From NCBI RefSeq assembly GCF_011046555.1, contig NZ_CP049246.1:2232001-2296000 (forward strand): a stretch of DNA of 64,000 nucleotides, written 5' to 3'. The first letter of the stretch is position 1. The number at the start of each line of letters is the position of its first letter. Origin of the DNA: Sphingobacterium lactis. GTDB lineage: Bacteria > Bacteroidota > Bacteroidia > Sphingobacteriales > Sphingobacteriaceae. The notes beneath the pieces are model-generated. The model was given only the letters and a program-made list of their open reading frames with translations. It had not been told where the DNA came from and searched no databases. Below are positions 53,180-61,611 of the stretch, piece by piece. A program made the translations under genes and the position numbers.

Positions 53180-53190
53180 GCTGCCTTTTG
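53159..53190 (+). terminator. Terminator overlapping the DUF3810 stop codon
   Basis: AAAGGCAGCC / GGCTGCCTTT with the TAG stop in or beside the loop. Confidence 0.8.
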
Positions 53191-53206
53191 TGTCTTATAT
53201 GTCGTC

Positions 53207-53533
53207 TTAAACGGAGAAACTTTCGCCACAGGCACATGTCCTGGACGCATTGGGATTGTGGAATTCAAATCCCTTGCCGTTCAATCCGTCGGAATAATCC
53301 AATTCAGTCCCTGCCAAATACAGGTAGGATTTGATATCCAAGCAAATCTTGACACCGTTATCTTCGAAGAACTGATCGCCCTTCTTTTCCTCATTATCGA
53401 AATTCAGTTTGTAGGAAAGACCTGAGCAACCGCCACTTTCCACGGCCACGCGTACGAAATAGTTGCTGTCGTAGTTTTCATCCCTCATGATCGTATCGAT
53501 ACGTTCCTTTGCTTTATCTGTAATGGTAACCAT
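53207..53533 (-). CDS. Iron-sulfur cluster assembly accessory protein (IscA/ErpA type)
   Basis: A 108-residue HesB-like protein. The three conserved cysteines that hold iron or a cluster are in SGGCSGLSYK and CACGESF. AGTELDYSDGLNGKGFEFHNPNA is the family block before the last cysteines (cited as GLNGKGFEFHNPNA). It lies 77 bp downstream of the cysteine desulfurase gene on the same strand, a related function. Confidence 0.93.
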   Translation of the reverse strand: MVTITDKAKERIDTIMRDENYDSNYFVRVAVESGGCSGLSYKLNFDNEEKKGDQFFEDNGVKICLDIKSYLYLAGTELDYSDGLNGKGFEFHNPNASRTCACGESFSV

Positions 53534-53610
53534 GCGTAACTCCTTTGATTGTATACTTGCAAATTTACATAAAATCTTAACAGCTTCTTTGAAAAATCAT
53601 CTGACTTCTG

Positions 53611-54780
53611 TCATATTAACCCGTCTTTGTACATTTCCCAGATTGGGGAGTGCGCTCGGATAGCTGCTACGGCCTCTTTTAGCTGTTGGATGGCGGAATC
53701 CACTTCTTCGCGGTCCGTATATTTGCTGAAACTGAACCGCATACTGCAATAGGCATCTTCAGCGGAATATCCCATTGCCTTGAGCACATGGGACGGATCC
53801 CGATCACCAGAGACACAAGCGGATCCTGAAGAGAAGGCTACTTGAGGTAGCTTGGTCATCAGTTCTGCTGTCTTCACATGCTTGATCAGGACATTGCTGG
53901 TGTTCGGAAGGCGATTCGCTCCTTTTGTTGGGATACTGCTTTCCTCGACAGCCTTTAGCAATTCCGCTTCAAAATAATCCCGAAGGGTCGCTATTTCAAA
54001 CTTTTGCTGCGCTTGATGTGCTGCTTCTCCCAACCCAACAATTTGATGTACAGGATAGGTTCCGCCACGCAAGCCATGTTCCTGTTTACCACCTGAAATC
54101 AACGCAGGAATCTGTATGGGTTTTGATTTTCGGCGAATATACAAGGCGCCAATTCCTTTCGGCCCATGCATTTTGTGGGCACTAAGGCATAAGATATCTA
54201 TCGGGGTTTCCTCCACGTTCAGCGGTAATTTGCCGATCCATTGGGTAGCATCACAGAAAAACAGCACACCTTTACGTTGGCAGATTTCAGCAATTTCCTG
54301 CAAGGGGTGAATGACCCCCGTTTCGTTATTGGCTGCCATCAGGCATACCAACACCGTTTCCGGTCCTATGGCATCTTCCAAGGCCTGGAGATCTATTTCC
54401 CCCAGTCCATTGACCTTCAGCAAATCGATGGCCATGCCTTCCTTCGTAAGCTGCTCACAAGTTGTCAGGACAGCCTTGTGTTCCGTTCCGCAGGTGAGGA
54501 TGCGGTTGCCTATCGTTCGATAGGATTTGCTTATACCACGCAGTACGGTATTGATGGCCTCGGTTGAACCCGAGGTAAACGTGATTTCCTTGGGGTTAGC
54601 ATGAATCAATTCGGCCACCTGAATTCTTGCATGCTCAACAGCGTGGCTTCCCTGACGACCTAGTTTATGTTGAACGCTGGAGGCATTGCCATATTGTTCT
54701 TTCAGATAGGGCAACATGGCTTCCAAAACAAGGTCATCAATCCGCGTGGTGGCATTATTGTCGAAATAGGCGATTTTCAT
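53611..54780 (-). CDS. Cysteine desulfurase
   Basis: A 389-residue PLP enzyme of the NifS/IscS type that takes sulfur from cysteine for Fe-S clusters and thiolation. The PLP lysine is in CLSAHKMHGPKGIGALY. The active Cys loop SSGSACVSGDRDPSHVL is present. YFDNNATTRIDDLVLEAM is the N-terminal motif. Neighbouring IscA suggests Fe-S assembly, but no iscU lies here; the exact paralogue (IscS versus NifS-like) is not decided. Confidence 0.93.
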   Translation of the reverse strand: MKIAYFDNNATTRIDDLVLEAMLPYLKEQYGNASSVQHKLGRQGSHAVEHARIQVAELIHANPKEITFTSGSTEAINTVLRGISKSYRTIGNRILTCGTEHKAVLTTCEQLTKEGMAIDLLKVNGLGEIDLQALEDAIGPETVLVCLMAANNETGVIHPLQEIAEICQRKGVLFFCDATQWIGKLPLNVEETPIDILCLSAHKMHGPKGIGALYIRRKSKPIQIPALISGGKQEHGLRGGTYPVHQIVGLGEAAHQAQQKFEIATLRDYFEAELLKAVEESSIPTKGANRLPNTSNVLIKHVKTAELMTKLPQVAFSSGSACVSGDRDPSHVLKAMGYSAEDAYCSMRFSFSKYTDREEVDSAIQQLKEAVAAIRAHSPIWEMYKDGLI

Positions 54781-54862
54781 GTGTTAAAGTTATCTAAAAT
54801 TTTCAGGGCAAATACGCTAATATTGTCCTTTTTTATAATTTTGAAAATTAAAATTACACACT

Positions 54863-55717
54863 ATGAAGTTTGCAAATCTGGAGAGTAGTTTGGAGAAACT
54901 ATTTGATTCCATCCTGTTGAAAATGCCGAGCATCGTTGTCGGCTTTTTAATTTTATTTATCGGTCGTTATGTGATCAAGTTCCTGTTGCGCTTCATTGAT
55001 CGCCGGTTTGAAAAGCGAAATGTGGATATGTCCATCCGTTCGTTTATCAAGAGCATGGTTAAAATTACCCTATATGTGCTGCTGTTATTAACGGTTGCCA
55101 ATACCATGGGTATACAGACCACCTCTTTTATTGCCGCTTTATCTGCCTTTGGTTTGGCAGTGGGTATGGCCTTGCAGGGCAGTTTGTCAAACTTTGCCGG
55201 AGGTGTCCTGATTTTGATGTTCCGACCATTTGACGTTGGCGATTATATCTCCAGTGCCAACGGATCTTCTGGATCGGTGGAACGTATCGACCTCCTGTAT
55301 ACCACGTTGATCGACGATGACGGTATCCGTGTGTTCAGTCCGAACGGCACATTGGCGAACTCTGTTATCAAGAATTTCACGAAGATTGCTTACCGCAGAA
55401 TGCAGTTCTCATTGGTGATTTCCTACGATACCAATATCAAGCAAGCCCGTGAAGCTATCCTTGCAGTGTTAGCTGCTGATTCCAGGGTACTGGAAAAACC
55501 TAAAGCAGAAGTAATCGTAGGTGATCTTAAAGAATCCGGCATCACATTGACGGTACGTGCTTGGGCTAATCGGGAAGTGTATTGGGCGACCAAGAATGAA
55601 GTAGGGGAAGAGATCAAGAACGTGTTGGATGGCAAGAATGTCGTATTCCCTTCAAATATCGTAAAGATTATCGGTGAAAGTCCGAAAGGAACCAATCCAG
55701 ACCAAGTGCAAACTTAG
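54863..55717 (+). CDS. Small-conductance mechanosensitive channel (MscS family)
   Basis: A 284-residue membrane protein with three N-terminal helices. The pore helix is Gly/Ala-rich (FIAALSAFGLAVGMALQGSL, then SNFAGGVLILMFRPFDVGDYI), and the beta domain follows (VERIDLLYTTLIDDDGIRVF, SPNGTLANSVIKNFT). It opens under membrane tension to release solutes. It is convergent with a 48-residue gene and overlaps its stop by 3 bp. Confidence 0.93.
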   Translation: MKFANLESSLEKLFDSILLKMPSIVVGFLILFIGRYVIKFLLRFIDRRFEKRNVDMSIRSFIKSMVKITLYVLLLLTVANTMGIQTTSFIAALSAFGLAVGMALQGSLSNFAGGVLILMFRPFDVGDYISSANGSSGSVERIDLLYTTLIDDDGIRVFSPNGTLANSVIKNFTKIAYRRMQFSLVISYDTNIKQAREAILAVLAADSRVLEKPKAEVIVGDLKESGITLTVRAWANREVYWATKNEVGEEIKNVLDGKNVVFPSNIVKIIGESPKGTNPDQVQT

Positions 55718-55860
55718 TCCTTGGAATGGATCAACACATAATATCGGTAAGCTACAACAGCCTGTTGTAGCTTACTTAATTTAGAAGGATCCTCCTTGCT
55801 ATATTTTGGTAAAATAGCCTGATTGATTTTGTTCAATATCCTAAAGAATCCCTTTTTCAT
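55714..55860 (-). CDS. 48-residue conserved-type small protein
   Basis: MKKGFFRILNKINQAILPKY, then SKEDPSKLSKLQQAVVAYRY and YVLIHSKD. Basic and helical, similar in pattern to short Bacteroidota proteins of about 45-50 residues (K-K-x-F-x(4)-NKINxxxLP...KLxxxQQAxxAxRY) from general memory. It starts 6 bp downstream of glpF on the same strand and overlaps the MscS stop. The coding sequence contains a perfect 13-bp inverted repeat (GTAAGCTACAACA / TGTTGTAGCTTAC). Confidence 0.7.
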   Translation of the reverse strand: MKKGFFRILNKINQAILPKYSKEDPSKLSKLQQAVVAYRYYVLIHSKD

Positions 55861-55866
55861 TTCTTT

Positions 55867-56592
55867 TTAGTGTATTAGTGTGTTTAAACCTACCGCTAAA
55901 AGTGCGCCAATAATTGGTCCGAGTACCGGAACCCATGCATATCCGGCATCAAATCCAGCTTTATTCTGAATCGGTAGGATCGCATGCATGATACGTGGCC
56001 CCAAATCTCTAGCGGGATTGATGGCGTATCCTGTTGTGCCCCCAAGGGATAGGCCGATCACCCAGACTACAAAAGCAACAGGGATAGCGCCAATGGATCC
56101 CAGGCCGACAATGGAATCGTCAGACAACTTCGCATCCGTAAAATGCAGGATGGTAAAGATCAACACAAAAGTAGCAATGGTTTCCGAAAACAGGTTGATA
56201 GGTAAGTTCCGGATGGCAGGTGCGGTACAGAACACCGCTTGTTTAGCGCCGGCATCATCTGTTGTATCAAAATGGCTTTTGTAAAATAACCAAACGCATG
56301 TGGCACCGATCATGGCTCCCAGGAACTGGGCACCCATATACGATAGGGAAGTGGCCAAATCCATCTTACCCAGTGCGAGGTTGGCAATTGTCACGGCACA
56401 GTTTAAATGCGCTCCGCTATAGGGACCTGCGATGGTGACCCCAACGAAGACGGCCAATGCCCAAGCTGTGGCAATCACTATCCAACCGGAGTCATTGCCC
56501 TTGGTCCCTTTCAGGACGACGTTGGCAACAACGCCGCCCCCCAGTAATATCATTACGGCAGTGCCGATCAATTCTGCAATAAATGCTGTCAT
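55867..56592 (-). CDS. glpF: Glycerol uptake facilitator (MIP/aquaporin family)
   Basis: A 241-residue channel with six helices and the two MIP half-helix motifs in modified form: PYSGAHLNCAVTIA (NPA replaced by NCA) and GYAINPARDLGPRI (NPARD as in glycerol facilitators). It lets glycerol enter the cell for the neighbouring kinase. Last of the clear glp genes, 36 bp after glpK. Confidence 0.93.
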   Translation of the reverse strand: MTAFIAELIGTAVMILLGGGVVANVVLKGTKGNDSGWIVIATAWALAVFVGVTIAGPYSGAHLNCAVTIANLALGKMDLATSLSYMGAQFLGAMIGATCVWLFYKSHFDTTDDAGAKQAVFCTAPAIRNLPINLFSETIATFVLIFTILHFTDAKLSDDSIVGLGSIGAIPVAFVVWVIGLSLGGTTGYAINPARDLGPRIMHAILPIQNKAGFDAGYAWVPVLGPIIGALLAVGLNTLIH

Positions 56593-56628
56593 AAGTGGTT
56601 TATTTTAGGTTGCTTATCTTAATTCTCT

Positions 56629-58122
56629 TTAAGGGTTTTGTGACCAATATTTTACGGCATTGATGGCACGGTTCCATTCTGCCAGATTCTTGGTCAATTT
56701 ATTGGATTTATCTGCATCAATGCGTTTATCTTCTTTCCAAATGGCTTCCAATTCTGCGGTATTCTCCCAAAAACCGACAGCCAAACCTGCTAAGAAAGCA
56801 GCGCCCATGGCGGTGGTTTCTGTGATTTCCGGCTTGACAACGGTAGACTTCAGGATATCTGCCTGAAATTGCAGGAGGAATTTATTTTCCGTAGCCCCGC
56901 CGTCCACACGCAGTTCCTTGATCTTCGTCTGTGAATCTGCTTCCATCGCTTTCAGGATGTCGTGGGTCTGATAGGCGATACTTTCCAAGGCTGCACGGGC
57001 AATATGGGCGTCTGTTGTCCCCCTGGATATCCCGAAAATGGTACCGCGTGCATTTGGATCCCAATGCGGCGCCCCAAGACCCGCAAATGCAGGGACCAGG
57101 TAAACTCCGTCAGTATTCTCTACACTGGTTGCAAGTTTCTCAATATCGCTGGATTTCTTGATGATCTTTAATTCATCGCGCAACCATTGCACAACAGCTC
57201 CTCCGATGAAAATACTGCCCTCCAGGGCATAGATGACTTCCTTGCCGATCTTCCAGGCAATCGTCGTTACCAGTTTATTCTCTGATTTGACAGGCTTCGT
57301 GCCAACATTCATCAACAGGAAACAACCTGTTCCGTAGGTATTTTTCGCCATACCTTTTTTCAGGCACATTTGTCCAAATAGTGCGGCCTGCTGGTCGCCT
57401 GCAATACCGGCAATAGGTATGGACTTCGACCCCAATTCCTTGGAGGTCTCGCCATAGATCTCCGAAGAGCTCTTAACTTCCGGAAGGATGGATGCTGGAA
57501 TATCAAAAAGCTCCAACAAGTCTTTATCCCAACCGAGGTCCTTAATGTTATATAGCATGGTGCGGGAAGCGTTCGTCACGTCAGTCACGTGCTGCTCACC
57601 ATTGGTGAGGTTCCATATCAACCACGAATCTATGGTGCCAAAGGCCAATTCGTTGCGCTCCGCCATTTTGCGGGCGCCTTTGACATTATCCAGGATCCAC
57701 TTGATCTTGGTAGCGGAGAAGTAAGAATCGATCAATAAACCGGTTTTCTCCTGCACGGTTTCCAGGTGTCCCTCTTTTATCAACTGGGCACAGTAATCCG
57801 CTGTCCGACGGTCCTGCCAAACAATGGCATTGTAGATGGGTTCGCCCGTCCGGCGATTCCAGATGACAGTAGTCTCCCGTTGGTTGGTAATACCGATACC
57901 TTTGATAGCATCCAATTTGGTTTTATGTTTCGCCAATGCTTCCGTAAAGACGGCAAGCTGCGTTGACCAGATCTCCCGAGGGTCATGTTCAACCCACCCC
58001 GATTTTGGGTAGATCTGTTGAAATTCTTTCTGTGCGATATTGACAATTTCGCCAGCCTTATTGAAAAGGATGGCGCGTGAGCTTGTTGTACCTTGATCTA
58101 AAGCAACAATATATTCCTTCAT
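56629..58122 (-). CDS. glpK: Glycerol kinase
   Basis: A 497-residue FGGY kinase that phosphorylates glycerol to glycerol-3-phosphate. Motifs: [13 protein letters not shown] (N-terminal ATP-binding), [21 protein letters not shown], and [16 protein letters not shown] and [17 protein letters not shown] in the C-terminal lobe. Normal length. Middle gene of glpD-glpK-glpF. Confidence 0.96.
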   Translation of the reverse strand: MKEYIVALDQGTTSSRAILFNKAGEIVNIAQKEFQQIYPKSGWVEHDPREIWSTQLAVFTEALAKHKTKLDAIKGIGITNQRETTVIWNRRTGEPIYNAIVWQDRRTADYCAQLIKEGHLETVQEKTGLLIDSYFSATKIKWILDNVKGARKMAERNELAFGTIDSWLIWNLTNGEQHVTDVTNASRTMLYNIKDLGWDKDLLELFDIPASILPEVKSSSEIYGETSKELGSKSIPIAGIAGDQQAALFGQMCLKKGMAKNTYGTGCFLLMNVGTKPVKSENKLVTTIAWKIGKEVIYALEGSIFIGGAVVQWLRDELKIIKKSSDIEKLATSVENTDGVYLVPAFAGLGAPHWDPNARGTIFGISRGTTDAHIARAALESIAYQTHDILKAMEADSQTKIKELRVDGGATENKFLLQFQADILKSTVVKPEITETTAMGAAFLAGLAVGFWENTAELEAIWKEDKRIDADKSNKLTKNLAEWNRAINAVKYWSQNP

Positions 58123-58148
58123 TCTCTATTTGTTTATATTGGTTTGAA

Positions 58149-59717
58149 TTACAACAGATAACGATCTGCTAATTCATTGAATTGATTAACTTCGTTTTGT
58201 GCCCATTCTGATGATTTGCCCAATTCCTGAGCCATCAATGATGCAACTTTTGGTGCAGCTTGTTTTGCAGCTTTCGCATCCAAGAGGAGCAGCCGACAGC
58301 GTCTTGCCAGAAAATCTTCTACCTTGCGGATCATCTCATAGCGACATGCCCAAACTACCTCGGCAGCATTGTATTCATAGCCTTCCACCAAATGCTCACG
58401 AAGGCTCTCATTCTCCTGGATAAGCTGTTGGATCGCTTGATAATCCTTGCCGTATAAGTTCCAATGTTCATGGTAGACATCAGGCGTTGAACCATGGATA
58501 GCCAAGTGTTTGGTTCGACAAGGGACTTCCTTCAGTTTTCCTACAGAAATGGCCATATTAACCGTTTCTTCGGCCATCTTACGGTAGGTTGTCCATTTCC
58601 CACCGGTGATCGTAATCAATCCCGATGCACTGTGGATGAGTTTATGGTCGCGTGAAATCTCTTTTGTGCTTTCCTCATTGTCCTTGGGAGCAGCTAAAGG
58701 CCGTAATCCTGCATAGATACTTAGGATATCTTCCCTTTTTGGTGCCGGATTCAGGTAATTATCTGCTGTAGTAAGGATAAAGTTGATTTCATCCTCCATG
58801 GGCCTTGGCTCTATTTCATGTTCGTTAATTGGAATATCGGTTGTACCTAACAGCACTTTCCCATGCCATGGCACGCCAAACAATACTCGTCCATCACTTG
58901 TTTCTGGAATCATTAAGGCATCATGGCCATCGAGGAACTTCTGATCGATAACGATGTGGGAGCCTTGACTTGGTCGAACCAGGTTCTTGTGATTTGGCGT
59001 ATCCAATTTTAAGATATCATCCACAAAGATTCCTGTGGCATTGATAACCGTTTTAGCTTGAATGGTATAGGTCTGTCCAGTTTCTGTGTCCCTTACGGTA
59101 ACACCATTGATTTTTCCGTCTGCATTTTTATGGAAATCGCTTGCTTCCATATAGTTCAGCACAGTGGCTCCATGCTCTACTGCTGTCTGACCCAGGTTCA
59201 CGGCAAGGCGCGCATCATCAAACTGTCCATCATAATACAAAATCCCACCCTTCAGTCCATTTTGTTTAATATGGGGCAACTTTTCTACGACCTCTTTCTT
59301 GGATAATAGGACTGATTTGCCTATCCTAAGGCTTCCGGCCAACCAATCATAAAGTTTGAGTCCAACGAGGTATTTTAACTTGTCAAAAGTAGAGTAGAGG
59401 GGAATAACGAAAGATTGTGCAGAGGAGACGTGAGGTGCATTTTTAAAGATTAACCCTCTTTCGCGTAGCGCACCGATCACCAATTTAATATCGCCATTGG
59501 CGAGATAGCGGACTCCACCGTGCACCAATTTGGTACTTTTGCTACTGGTGCCTTTAGCAAAATCATATTTTTCAACCAATAAGACCTTAAACCCGCGGCT
59601 GGCAGCATCCACTGCCGTTCCCAAGCCTGTCGCGCCACCACCAATGATGACCATATCCCAAACCTGGGAGAGGGTCAATTGTTCCAATTGGTCTTTCCTA
59701 TTTATTTCAATTAACAT
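58149..59717 (-). CDS. glpD: Aerobic glycerol-3-phosphate dehydrogenase
   Basis: A 522-residue FAD-dependent enzyme that oxidises glycerol-3-phosphate to dihydroxyacetone phosphate and passes electrons to quinones. VIIGGGATGLGTAVDAASRG is the FAD-binding motif, KGTSSKSTKLVHGGVRYL the family signature, and ITGGKWTTYRKMAE the C-terminal motif. First gene of the glp operon. A TTACATTTA sequence upstream only weakly resembles a promoter. Confidence 0.95.
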   Translation of the reverse strand: MLIEINRKDQLEQLTLSQVWDMVIIGGGATGLGTAVDAASRGFKVLLVEKYDFAKGTSSKSTKLVHGGVRYLANGDIKLVIGALRERGLIFKNAPHVSSAQSFVIPLYSTFDKLKYLVGLKLYDWLAGSLRIGKSVLLSKKEVVEKLPHIKQNGLKGGILYYDGQFDDARLAVNLGQTAVEHGATVLNYMEASDFHKNADGKINGVTVRDTETGQTYTIQAKTVINATGIFVDDILKLDTPNHKNLVRPSQGSHIVIDQKFLDGHDALMIPETSDGRVLFGVPWHGKVLLGTTDIPINEHEIEPRPMEDEINFILTTADNYLNPAPKREDILSIYAGLRPLAAPKDNEESTKEISRDHKLIHSASGLITITGGKWTTYRKMAEETVNMAISVGKLKEVPCRTKHLAIHGSTPDVYHEHWNLYGKDYQAIQQLIQENESLREHLVEGYEYNAAEVVWACRYEMIRKVEDFLARRCRLLLLDAKAAKQAAPKVASLMAQELGKSSEWAQNEVNQFNELADRYLL

Positions 59718-60331
59718 TTTTTATTGTTTTATATCCTTAAATGTAAGAAATTTCAGGGGGATTAATCAAGGCGTTACCAATTCTTTACCGTAAATTAATA
59801 TGAAAAGAAAAATTAGCAATAGTTATAGCGAAGGCGGTTTTCGCAGGCAGAAAGATTAGTTTTGGAATTTTTATTTCCATAAAGGAGATATCAATGAGCT
59901 TTCAAAAGCTTTTATTACCTTTTTCCTAACTACCATATTTACGTCCTTATTTGGGCATAAATGGGAAATTTGCTATCCTAATAAGAGAGTGTCAATTAAA
60001 ATGTAAGGTCAGCTTCGGTGGTTAATATCCTATTAGGATTAGCAGTTGAGGTGGGGATATTGGCTTTTACTTCATTTCCGTAATAATTTACTTACGCAAA
60101 CGGTTGTTTAAACCTTTTATAATATTTTTAAATTTATATGGCATAAATTAGTAAAGATTTGACCGATTACAATAAGTCAAAACGCGTAACTTTTTATAGA
60201 ATTGTAAAACTAAATCTGATAATACAATTTATAGGAAGATAATTTGTGTTTTAGGAGTTTCAAGTACATTAAGAATGATGGCAGGACTTTTAAAGCATGC
60301 ATTTGTCATATCCAAATGAATCTTATCCATT
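59718..60331. other. Long non-coding divergent region, glpD / Gfo-Idh gene
   Basis: 614 bp with no supportable ORF. It must hold the glpD promoter and the oxidoreductase promoter. AAACGGTT at 60098-60105 matches the core of LacI-family operators (AANCGNTT), 227 bp before the oxidoreductase start. This is a weak match. Confidence 0.35.
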
Positions 60332-61600
60332 ATGAAAGAAACAAATAATACTTCTAGGCGCGATTTCATTAAGAAATCGTTGATCGGGGCGGCAGCATTT
60401 ACCATTGTTCCTCGTTTTGTTCTTGGAAAAGGGTACTTGGCGCCAAGTGATCACCTGACTAAAGGTGTAATTGGTGTTGGTTCCATGGGGCGTGGACATT
60501 TCAACTATGCCGGTACGAAAACCGTTGCTATCTGTGATGTCGATACGCGACATTTGGCCATTGCCCAAAAAGCACTTGGTGGTGGGGTAAAGGAGCACCA
60601 TGATTTCCGTGACTTGATTAATAATCCAGAAGTTGATATTGTACATATTGCTACACCGCCACACTGGCACGGATTGATGGCTGTAGAAGCTGCCCGTTCA
60701 GGAAAAGATATTTGGTGTGAAAAACCAATGACCAGAACGATCGGTGAAGGTAAAAAAGTAAAAGAAGCTGTAAAACAGCACGGTAATATTTTCAGATTGA
60801 ATACGTGGTTCCGTTTTGATGCCAATTTCTACGGCATGAATGTACCGGTTAAGAAAATCAAGAAATTGGTCGATACAGGGATGTTGGGCTGGCCGCTTAA
60901 AGTGACCATCAGTAAACATACTGGATTCGATTGGAAGTTCTATTGGGTTGGGAAAACAAACCTTCCCGTTCAACAGGTCCCGAAGGAGTTGGATTATGAA
61001 ATGTGGTTAGGTCCTGCCCCATACAAACCGTACAGTGCACACCGCACGCACCTCACTTTCCGCGGCTATTGGGATTATGATGGTGGCGGATTAGGGGATA
61101 TGGGTCAGCATTATTTGGATCCGGTTCAGTATTTCTTAGGCAAGGATAGCGAAAGCCCGATCAAGATCGAGGTAGACGCGCCTCAACAGCATTCCGATGC
61201 CGTAGGCACATGGCGTAAGATCACCTATACCTATGCGGACGGTTGCCAAATTATTTTGGATGGCGAAGGTACAGAGGTAGGAAAGGCCTACATCGAAGGG
61301 CCAAAAGGAAAGCTTTATCGTGGCTTTGTTTCCGATATTCCGGATATGGAGCGCAAGTTAGCGCAATATCCTGATCCAGCGCCACAGGTGACCGATTTTG
61401 TGGAGGCCGTACGTACGCGGGAAAAATTCGCGTTGAATGAGGAAAATGGTTATTATTCTTGTACACTGGTCAATTTAGGACTTGCAGCCCTCCGTCTGAA
61501 CAGGACCTTGCATTTTGATTCCAATACGCAAGAATTTGTAAATGATGAAGCTGCTAACCGATTAATTAACCAACCGATGAGAGGCCCTTGGGCATTCTAA
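60332..61600 (+). CDS. Tat-exported Gfo/Idh/MocA-family oxidoreductase
   Basis: A 422-residue NAD(P)-dependent sugar or polyol dehydrogenase. The N-terminus carries a twin-arginine signal (SRRDFIKKSLIGAAAF), so the folded protein is exported to the periplasm. The Rossmann motif is KGVIGVGSMGRGHF, and GKDIWCEKPMTR with the conserved Lys is the family signature. The C-terminal half has LTFRGYWDYDGGGLGDMGQHYLD, as in related glycoside-processing oxidoreductases (cited as GGGLGDMGQHYLD). The DUF1080 protein gene follows after 11 bp. Confidence 0.9.
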   Translation: MKETNNTSRRDFIKKSLIGAAAFTIVPRFVLGKGYLAPSDHLTKGVIGVGSMGRGHFNYAGTKTVAICDVDTRHLAIAQKALGGGVKEHHDFRDLINNPEVDIVHIATPPHWHGLMAVEAARSGKDIWCEKPMTRTIGEGKKVKEAVKQHGNIFRLNTWFRFDANFYGMNVPVKKIKKLVDTGMLGWPLKVTISKHTGFDWKFYWVGKTNLPVQQVPKELDYEMWLGPAPYKPYSAHRTHLTFRGYWDYDGGGLGDMGQHYLDPVQYFLGKDSESPIKIEVDAPQQHSDAVGTWRKITYTYADGCQIILDGEGTEVGKAYIEGPKGKLYRGFVSDIPDMERKLAQYPDPAPQVTDFVEAVRTREKFALNEENGYYSCTLVNLGLAALRLNRTLHFDSNTQEFVNDEAANRLINQPMRGPWAF

Positions 61601-61611
61601 ACCGACAAATC

